Source: an uncultured Bacilli bacterium (GTDB taxonomy: Bacteria > Bacillota_I > Bacilli_A > RF39 > UBA660). Taken from it: a stretch of 11,303 nucleotides of DNA. The stretch is from NCBI GenBank assembly GCA_947591565.1, contig CANQDH010000020.1:1-11303 (forward strand). The letters run 5' to 3'. The position numbers and the translations under genes were made by a program. The notes beneath the pieces are model-generated. The model was given only the letters and a program-made list of their open reading frames with translations, was not told where the DNA came from and made no database searches. How positions within the stretch are numbered: position 1 is the stretch's first letter; each line of letters begins with the position of its first letter. Of the stretch, positions 7,802-11,303 are shown one piece after another.

Positions 7802-7810
7802 TGATATAAT
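7802..7810 (+). promoter_or_regulatory. Extended -10 promoter of the HD-domain gene
   Basis: TGATATAAT is identical to the extended -10 in front of cysS. No convincing -35 is seen 17 bases upstream (TTATAA). The predicted start is near 7817, followed by the ribosome binding site GAGGTGA (7822-7828) and the ATG at 7838. Confidence 0.55.
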
Positions 7811-7837
7811 ATAGTAGCTACGAGGTGAAATTAAAAA

Positions 7838-8356
7838 ATGCCTAAAATAGACAATATATATAATGATAAAGATTATCATATGATTGTTAATCATATTTTA
7901 AATAATAAAGAATTTAATAAATTAAAAGCAATAGAGCATCATGGTCTTACAAGATATGAACATTCACTTAAAGTATCTTATTATTCTTATAAAATTGCTA
8001 AAGCCTTAAAACTTGATTATCAAGAAGTTGCTAGAGGGGGCTTACTTCACGATTTTTTCCTAAGTGATGAAAATCGTTCTTTAAAAGAAAGGTTTATATC
8101 AACATTTGTGCATCCTAAAAAAGCCTTGAAAAAAGCTCAAGAAGTATTTGAAATAACAAACAAAGAAGCAGATATTATAAAAGGTCATATGTTTCCAATT
8201 AATATAACCGTTCCTAGGTATTTTGAAAGCTGGGTTGTTAATATTGTTGATAAAGTTGTTGCTGTAAATGAATTTAGTCATAAATTAAGTAAACAATTAA
8301 AATATGCATCTAATTTATATATACTATTTCTAATCAATTTTTTTAGTAATTTATAA
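7838..8356 (+). CDS. HD-domain phosphohydrolase
   Basis: This 172-aa protein belongs to the HD superfamily of metal-dependent phosphohydrolases. The expected metal ligands are in order: H42 (in EHSLKV), H71-D72 (GLLHDFF) and D138 (NIVDKVVA). Extra histidines H92 (VHPKKA) and H117 (KGHMFP) sit where dinuclear or trinuclear HD enzymes such as the YqeK type carry additional ligands, so activity on a phosphate ester or nucleotide is plausible. The substrate cannot be told from sequence. The C-terminus ends in a short hydrophobic stretch (LYILFLINFF, about 160-169), too short for a confident membrane span. The start is well supported by GAGGTGA 9 bases upstream. No terminator is visible before the tRNA-Arg promoter, so some read-through into the tRNA is possible. 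Confidence 0.85.
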   Translation: MPKIDNIYNDKDYHMIVNHILNNKEFNKLKAIEHHGLTRYEHSLKVSYYSYKIAKALKLDYQEVARGGLLHDFFLSDENRSLKERFISTFVHPKKALKKAQEVFEITNKEADIIKGHMFPINITVPRYFESWVVNIVDKVVAVNEFSHKLSKQLKYASNLYILFLINFFSNL

Positions 8357-8362
8357 TTTTCA

Positions 8363-8392
8363 TTGACAACCACTATTAAGTAATTTTATAAT
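8363..8392 (+). promoter_or_regulatory. Consensus promoter of tRNA-Arg
   Basis: TTGACA (8363-8368), an 18-base spacer and TATAAT (8387-8392). Both boxes match the sigma-A consensus perfectly. The predicted start near 8399 is about 16 bases before the mature tRNA 5' end. Confidence 0.8.
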
Positions 8393-8414
8393 ATATGAAA
8401 AGTTTTTCTTTTCT

Positions 8415-8491
8415 GTCCTCATAGCTCAGTTGGATAGAGCAATCCCCTCCTAAGGGATAGGTCGGAGGTTCAACTCCTCTTGGGGACGCCA
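8415..8491 (+). tRNA. tRNA-Arg, anticodon CCT
   Basis: All four arms fold. Acceptor GTCCTCA pairs with TGGGGAC with one G-T pair, D-stem GCTC/GAGC, anticodon stem ATCCC/GGGAT with loop CTCCTAA, and T-stem GGAGG/CCTCT with loop TTCAACT. The anticodon CCT is at 8449-8451 and reads AGG. The discriminator base is G, and CCA (8489-8491) is encoded in the gene. A consensus promoter precedes it and a terminator follows. Confidence 0.97.
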
Positions 8492-8502
8492 TATAAATAA
8501 TT

Positions 8503-8526
8503 AAAAGTCTTGTTAAGACTTTTTTT
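8503..8526 (+). terminator. Rho-independent terminator of tRNA-Arg
   Basis: AAAAGTCTT (8503-8511) pairs perfectly with AAGACTTTT (8515-8523) around a GTT loop. The T-run extends to 8526. It begins 12 bases after the encoded CCA. Confidence 0.9.
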
Positions 8527-8549
8527 CATGGAAAAATGTTTAAATATAT

Positions 8550-8687
8550 CTATAAATTATCTATAGTTAATATTTCACTTGTTGTTTGAAAATTGGCCTT
8601 TTCATATAATCGTTTAGCTTTAATATTACGACTCCATACCTTTACTTCCATTTTATGAGCCTGTTTTAAAGTAGCCCATTTCTTAGT
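8550..8687 (-). pseudogene. C-terminal remnant of a GNAT-family N-acetyltransferase
   Basis: An open stretch of 45 codons ends at TAG (complement of 8550-8552) and is blocked upstream by an in-frame TAA (complement of 8688-8690), with no start codon at its head. The peptide reads like the end of a GNAT acetyltransferase: WATLKQAHKMEVKVWSRN (beta strand and the Asn position) followed by KAKRLYEKANFQ, the family's (R)LYEKxGF-like signature, then a short C-terminal strand. The acetyl-CoA-binding and N-terminal parts of a normal 140-180 aa protein are missing, and no GNAT-like frame continues upstream in the other minus-strand frames. The break coincides with the start of the accessory sequence next to the abiE operon. 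I infer an insertion or deletion that beheaded the gene. Confidence 0.75.
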
Positions 8688-8692
8688 TTACA

Positions 8693-8732
8693 TAAAAGGA
8701 AAACAAAAAGTGTAAAAAACTTTGTGTAAAGT
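8693..8732. mobile_element. Possible terminal end of an IS256-like element (remnant)
   Basis: Directly beyond the GNAT break is a stretch containing AAAAAGTGTAAAAAAC and then TTTGTGTAAAGTC, two related GTGTAAA units about 12 bases apart. From memory this resembles the terminal inverted repeats of IS256-family (Mutator-like) elements. No transposase gene or second end is present in the window, so this is a weak inference based on pattern and on its position at a gene truncation. Confidence 0.25.
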
Positions 8733-8760
8733 CACCAATCCATGGTTAATAAAGATATTT

Positions 8761-8787
8761 GAGAGTGATTATATCAGTCTCTTTTTT
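8761..8787 (+). terminator. Orphan rho-independent terminator downstream of abiEii
   Basis: GAGA-G-TGAT (8761-8769) pairs with ATCA-G-TCTC (8773-8781) through 8 pairs and one G-G mismatch around a 3-base loop, followed by T6 on the plus strand. No plus-strand gene ends here. On the minus strand the same hairpin lies 16 bases after the abiEii stop but is followed by AAATATC rather than a T-run, so it would be a weak terminator for abiE. Confidence 0.55.
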
Positions 8788-8796
8788 ATATACTTT

Positions 8797-9651
8797 TTAA
8801 ACTACAACAACTCCTATATCTAATTCATTAATAAATGCTAATAATAAATCTAATATCTTTTCTATGCTAATATTGTTTGCATATTTATATTTAGTACTAT
8901 AAGTCTGCCATTGTTTTTTAATTTTTTCACTTTCTTTGATTAAGTGAATTATTTGCTTGTAGTCATTTAAATATTCGAATGAGTCTCTCTTAGTAAAAGT
9001 ATTTTCTATTGCTTGTTTTAGAATATTTATATCGATTTCATTTTTTAAATTATTTATAAAGAAATATACATCATAAAAGTCTTTCATTCTACTATTAAAC
9101 TTACCACGCTTTAATATTGTTTCCATTTTTTCAGAAAGTATTGTTTCGATATTGTAGCTATTTATTAAGATTGTTTTATCCTCAAATAGTAATGGATAAT
9201 TATATTTTAGTTCTCTAGGTGTCACTTTATCTCCAGTTGATATATCAATTTCTAAATTTATCTTTAAATTATCTTTTCTACCAACTATATGATATTTATT
9301 GCCACCATACTCATCTTCCTCTCTAATATCAGTTACATCAACTACATCAAATTTTACACCATCATTTAAATTTATAGATAGTATTTGATTTAGTACACTT
9401 ACCATTTTTTCTTTTGATACATCAATACCAGTAATAGTAGTATCCATATCTTTAGTAGTTCTATTATCAATACCAAACATAGCTGAAAGTAATAGACCAC
9501 CCTTTAATATAAAATTATCTCGATATTCTGAAACAGATATTCTTTCAAGTATTCTCTCAAACATGTATCTTTGTAATATTTCATAGTGATTTAAATTATG
9601 ATTCTTTTCGATAATTTTTGCTTTTTCTTTTATATCTATACTGCTTACCAT
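8797..9651 (-). CDS. abiEii: AbiEii/AbiGii-type nucleotidyltransferase toxin (type IV TA)
   Basis: This 284-aa protein is the toxin of an AbiE system. The family is a DNA polymerase beta-like nucleotidyltransferase (DUF1814); related MenT toxins of mycobacteria add nucleotides to tRNA acceptor ends, and AbiEii arrests growth during phage infection. Motif 1 is KGG at 50-52 leading to KDMD with D68 and D70, the metal-binding DxD. A further acidic strand is INLEIDIS with D136. Then comes ETILSEKME (E174, K175), and the final motif is RMKDFYDVY (K190, D191, D194). All key residues appear present, so the toxin is probably active. The start ATG at 9651 overlaps the abiEi stop by 7 bases (ATGGTAA), and GGAGG lies 10 bases upstream inside abiEi, so translation is coupled. 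The last four residues are VVVV. Confidence 0.93.
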   Translation of the reverse strand: MVSSIDIKEKAKIIEKNHNLNHYEILQRYMFERILERISVSEYRDNFILKGGLLLSAMFGIDNRTTKDMDTTITGIDVSKEKMVSVLNQILSINLNDGVKFDVVDVTDIREEDEYGGNKYHIVGRKDNLKINLEIDISTGDKVTPRELKYNYPLLFEDKTILINSYNIETILSEKMETILKRGKFNSRMKDFYDVYFFINNLKNEIDINILKQAIENTFTKRDSFEYLNDYKQIIHLIKESEKIKKQWQTYSTKYKYANNISIEKILDLLLAFINELDIGVVVV

Positions 9652-10232
9652 TTCATCATAACCTCCACTATTGTATTAACCTTGTCATATATATTAAATA
9701 TTTTTGCATATTCAAGTAATAAATCAATATTCTTTTCTTTACTATGCCAATAATAATTTAATATTCTATTTTGAAGTTCTAAATCGAATTCATTTTCACT
9801 TCGTAACATATCACATATACATCTTTCTGCATTATACACTTTAACAGGATTACCTAGTGGACTAACTGCTTCAATAATACCAATACTATAATAATTATCA
9901 GATACTCTGTGTAGATTGTAATTTCCTCTAACCCTTTTATCTCTTGGGACTGTAATATCTATTTCACTAGGAGTCCTATTAGTCAAATTTAAAATATAAA
10001 ATGCTGTGTTATATGAAAATACAACAGATGGATATTTCCTTTGTAAAATATAATATTCATCTATGAAATTATTAGTATCCATATATAAACCATGGCTAAC
10101 TTTTTCAATAACTCCTTTATCAATGAAATTTTGTATTAAAGGTTTACTTATACCAATATTTAAAAAATCTGATGTAGTAATATATCCGTAGTTATTTTTT
10201 AAAAATTCTTTTAATTTTTCCTCATTACTCAT
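9645..10232 (-). CDS. abiEi: AbiEi antitoxin and transcriptional autorepressor
   Basis: From the chosen start this is a 195-aa AbiEi-family antitoxin. Residues 1-50 form the winged helix-turn-helix (YGYITTSDFLNIGISK, recognition region, then a wing ending KVSHGLYMD). Residues about 51-195 form the C-terminal antitoxin domain, with TPSEIDITVP (about 87-96) and YNAERCICDMLR (about 133-144), typical of the family. In characterised systems AbiEi counters AbiEii without direct complex formation (type IV) and represses its own promoter by binding inverted repeats. Another ATG lies 12 bases upstream at 10244 but has no ribosome binding site; the ATG at 10232 follows GGGTG with 5 bases of spacing and is preferred. 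It precedes and overlaps abiEii by 7 bases. Confidence 0.9.
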   Translation of the reverse strand: MSNEEKLKEFLKNNYGYITTSDFLNIGISKPLIQNFIDKGVIEKVSHGLYMDTNNFIDEYYILQRKYPSVVFSYNTAFYILNLTNRTPSEIDITVPRDKRVRGNYNLHRVSDNYYSIGIIEAVSPLGNPVKVYNAERCICDMLRSENEFDLELQNRILNYYWHSKEKNIDLLLEYAKIFNIYDKVNTIVEVMMKW

Positions 10233-10243
10233 ATTATCACCCA

Positions 10244-10289
10244 TTTACTTTTGTACCTACATTATAGCATTTTGTGGAACAAAAGTAAA
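10244..10289 (-). promoter_or_regulatory. abiE promoter with flanking inverted-repeat operator
   Basis: The minus strand reads TTTACT (10289-10284), a 17-base spacer and TATAAT (10266-10261). A perfect 11-bp inverted repeat, TTTACTTTTGT at 10244-10254 and ACAAAAGTAAA at 10279-10289, covers the -35 on one side and the predicted start site plus leader on the other. Similarity continues inward (ACC/TCC, then ACA with one indel). The arm centres are 35 bp apart. Characterised AbiEi proteins bind two inverted repeats in their promoter, so this is the likely autoregulatory operator. Confidence 0.8.
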
Positions 10290-10430
10290 GTATTTGTTTT
10301 TAATTTTTCATTTACAATTATACAAACTATAAAAGTCAAAGTTTACAATCTAGTGTTAATGTCGCAGTTATTTACAAATTTTATAAATATAGCTAATTGA
10401 AACTTATTAATTTTTATAAAATATTTATAC
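10290..10430. other. AT-rich spacer with three TTTACAA units
   Basis: No gene is supported here. The plus strand holds TTTACAA at 10311-10317, 10342-10348 and 10371-10377, spaced 31 and 29 bases apart (about three helical turns). In sequence this AT-rich they may be chance. The spacer separates the abiE promoter from the terminator of the 204-aa gene. Confidence 0.3.
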
Positions 10431-10462
10431 AAAAAAAGCAAGCTAGACGCATCCAACTTGCT
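10431..10462 (-). terminator. Strong rho-independent terminator of the 204-aa gene
   Basis: On the minus strand AGCAAGTTGGA (10462-10452) pairs with TCTAGCTTGCT (10447-10437) in an 11-bp stem with two G-T pairs and a TGCG loop, followed by seven T (10437-10431). It ends the transcript of the gene finishing at 10499. Confidence 0.9.
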
Positions 10463-10497
10463 TAGATGGGATCCGAAGATACACCATCGCCATTCAC
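10437..10497 (-). ncRNA. Candidate GC-rich two-hairpin RNA element in the 3' region of the 204-aa gene
   Basis: This 61-base segment is about 49% G+C by hand count (30 of 61), close to the tRNA genes and far above the surrounding sequence. On the minus strand it forms hairpin 1, GATGG-TGT-ATC-TTCG-GAT-C-CCATC (10488-10465), with a C(UUCG)G tetraloop and a 3/1 internal loop. Two bases later comes the terminator hairpin (10462-10437). It could be a small RNA released from the mRNA end, a protected 3' UTR, or part of a repeat family. I recognise no known RNA family. Confidence 0.4.
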
Positions 10498-10498
10498 A

Positions 10499-11113
10499 TT
10501 ATTTTTTTACATAGGAATTATTAGCATAATACAAACTTCTATGACTTATAGCTTCATTTGCCTCTAAACGTACTTTTATTTCACTATCAAGTTTTTTCAT
10601 ATTTCTTGCATAATCAACTCTTGATATTATGTGTAAAACATAAGAATCAACCATAGATAAATTTTCATAATTATCTGCTTTTTGCTCTTCATCTACTTTT
10701 TTTCTTAATTCTTCACTTGAAATTTGACTAAAATATTGTATTTTTTCTTTAGCATATTTTAGTTCGTTTTGAGATAACTTGCTTAACATCAATTCATCTA
10801 TCAATTGATTTAACATAAAATCATGAACTTTCATATATTCATCTTTAGAAATTTTATTTGTACCATATATTTTAAATAATTCTAACATTTGAGCCTGGCT
10901 TTTGTATGCTCTTATCTCATCTAATTCTTCCAAACTAAGCTCTCCTGCTGTTTTAGAATTTAACTCCTGTATTCTTGTTTTTTGAAATTCTGGCACATAT
11001 GACAACCATTTTATCCATTCTATATATGGATCAACATTTCCAGTAACTTCTCCATGAATTATTTTTGCTCCACTATTAGCTAGCATATTAGCCATTATTC
11101 TATTAAAACTCAT
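10499..11113 (-). CDS. Unrecognised 204-aa helical protein in the tRNA-bounded island
   Basis: I do not recognise this protein. It is predicted soluble, with no signal peptide or clear membrane span. Residues 1-30 contain a small-residue stretch (MANMLANSGAKIIHGEVTG), followed by a tryptophan-containing helix (YIEWIKWLSYVPEFQ, about 30-44). The remainder is charged and almost certainly helical, with coiled-coil-like stretches (about 55-80 and 110-150) and a basic end (KVRLEANEAISHRSLYYANN). No catalytic motif is evident; the only R...H spacing (R182 to H191) does not fit the HEPN pattern. The ATG at 11113 follows AAAGGAG with 7 bases of spacing. An earlier in-frame ATG at 11173 has no ribosome binding site and is rejected. 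It lies alone between two terminators, upstream of abiE on the same strand, and may be island cargo. Confidence 0.8.
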   Translation of the reverse strand: MSFNRIMANMLANSGAKIIHGEVTGNVDPYIEWIKWLSYVPEFQKTRIQELNSKTAGELSLEELDEIRAYKSQAQMLELFKIYGTNKISKDEYMKVHDFMLNQLIDELMLSKLSQNELKYAKEKIQYFSQISSEELRKKVDEEQKADNYENLSMVDSYVLHIISRVDYARNMKKLDSEIKVRLEANEAISHRSLYYANNSYVKK

Positions 11114-11188
11114 ATAATATCTCCTTTTTTCATTTATATTCTTCAAAATTAAATTAAATTTGTTTTTCGTCATATATTAATATATTTT

Positions 11189-11217
11189 AAAACTCGAACT
11201 AATTAAATTCGAGTTTT
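11189..11217 (-). terminator. Terminator of the tRNA-Leu transcript
   Basis: AAAACTCGAA (11189-11198) and TTCGAGTTTT (11208-11217) form a perfect 10-bp inverted repeat around a 9-base loop. It begins 11 bases after the tRNA-Leu CCA end on the minus strand. The T-run is short (four) in both directions, so it may be bidirectional but modest. Confidence 0.7.
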
Positions 11218-11227
11218 CTATCAATCA

Positions 11228-11303
11228 TGGTGCAGGTGAAGGGACTTGAACCCCCATGCCGTAAGGCACTAGATCCTAAGTCTAGCGCGTCTGCCAATTT
11301 CGC
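11228..11303 (-). tRNA. tRNA-Leu, anticodon TAG (5' end outside window)
   Basis: Reading the minus strand, the D-arm region (GCGAAATTGGCAGACGCGC), anticodon stem CTAGA/TCTAG with loop CTTAGGA, a long variable arm, the T-arm (GGGGG, TTCAAGT, CCCTT), the acceptor 3' strand CACCTGC, discriminator A and encoded CCA (11230-11228) are all visible. The anticodon TAG (complement of 11276-11278) reads CUA. The long variable arm and D-arm are typical of tRNA-Leu. The 5' acceptor strand lies beyond the window end. Confidence 0.95.

Noticed and set aside
7582..7809. A 75-codon plus-strand frame rich in Phe/Tyr/Leu, starting inside the lipoprotein-like gene
   Set aside because: It has no ribosome binding site and crosses the divergent promoter region; its composition is that expected of AT-rich noncoding DNA.
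8099..8281. A 60-codon minus-strand frame within the HD-domain gene
   Set aside because: Antisense to the conserved HD motifs, with no ribosome binding site or family features.
10443..10493. A 16-residue minus-strand reading frame (MAMVYLRIPSKQVGCV) inside the GC-rich RNA element
   Set aside because: It has no ribosome binding site and its last codons and stop lie in the terminator stem, so an RNA function is more likely than a peptide.
10499..11113. HEPN ribonuclease (Abi-like) identity for the 204-aa protein
   Set aside because: The only R...H pair near the C-terminus has eight residues between, not the four to six of the HEPN active-site motif, and nothing else supports it.
8492..11227. 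Integration by tRNA-targeting recombinase with att duplication
   Set aside because: No second copy of either tRNA 3' end and no integrase gene is visible in the window.
1..11303. CRISPR array or tandem repeats
   Set aside because: No regularly spaced identical repeats of 20 bases or more were seen on either strand.

Overview
The window is very AT-rich DNA (protein genes and spacers look roughly 25-30% G+C) with strong AGGAGG-like ribosome binding sites, TATAAT promoters, standard-code tryptophan (TGG) and stop codons that are almost all TAA. This fits a low-GC Bacillota/Bacilli lineage, perhaps an uncultured gut Erysipelotrichales/RF39-like or Mollicutes-related organism. No species can be named from the sequence alone.

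Region 1 (1-8500) is mostly housekeeping. The 3' end of a DUF4143-type AAA ATPase gene (+) converges on rnr (RNase R, -). Divergent from rnr is a YigZ/IMPACT-family gene (+). Its stop codon overlaps that of the last gene of a three-gene minus-strand operon: cysS (cysteinyl-tRNA synthetase), ychF (ribosome-associated P-loop ATPase) and an unrecognised 247-aa protein. Upstream of cysS lies a serine-rich, cysteine-bearing secreted or membrane-anchored protein (-), then a divergent HD-domain phosphohydrolase (+) and a tRNA-Arg(CCT) gene with its own consensus promoter and terminator. RNase R, CysS, YchF, YigZ and the tRNA all serve translation or RNA turnover.

Region 2 (about 8527-11220) lies between tRNA-Arg(CCT) and tRNA-Leu(TAG) and looks like an accessory island. 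It holds the last 45 codons of a decapitated GNAT acetyltransferase, a stretch that may be the end of an IS256-like element, an orphan terminator, a complete AbiE type IV toxin-antitoxin operon (abiEi antitoxin then abiEii nucleotidyltransferase toxin), and an unrecognised 204-aa helical protein. The abiE promoter carries an 11-bp perfect inverted repeat straddling the -35 box and the predicted start site, which is where an AbiEi autoregulatory operator is expected. The 204-aa gene is followed by a 61-nt, about 49% G+C segment that folds into two hairpins, one with a C(UUCG)G tetraloop, and ends in T7. In such an AT-rich background this is a candidate structured RNA.

The observations most worth checking are: (a) the GC-rich double-hairpin RNA behind the unknown 204-aa gene; (b) the inverted repeat at the abiE promoter; (c) a 9-bp hairpin lying exactly between a strong Shine-Dalgarno sequence and the start codon of the unknown 247-aa gene; (d) a bidirectional terminator whose loop contains the overlapping stop codons of two convergent genes; and (e) the GNAT/IS-like junction at the island edge. 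No wholly new multi-gene system can be asserted from sequence alone.
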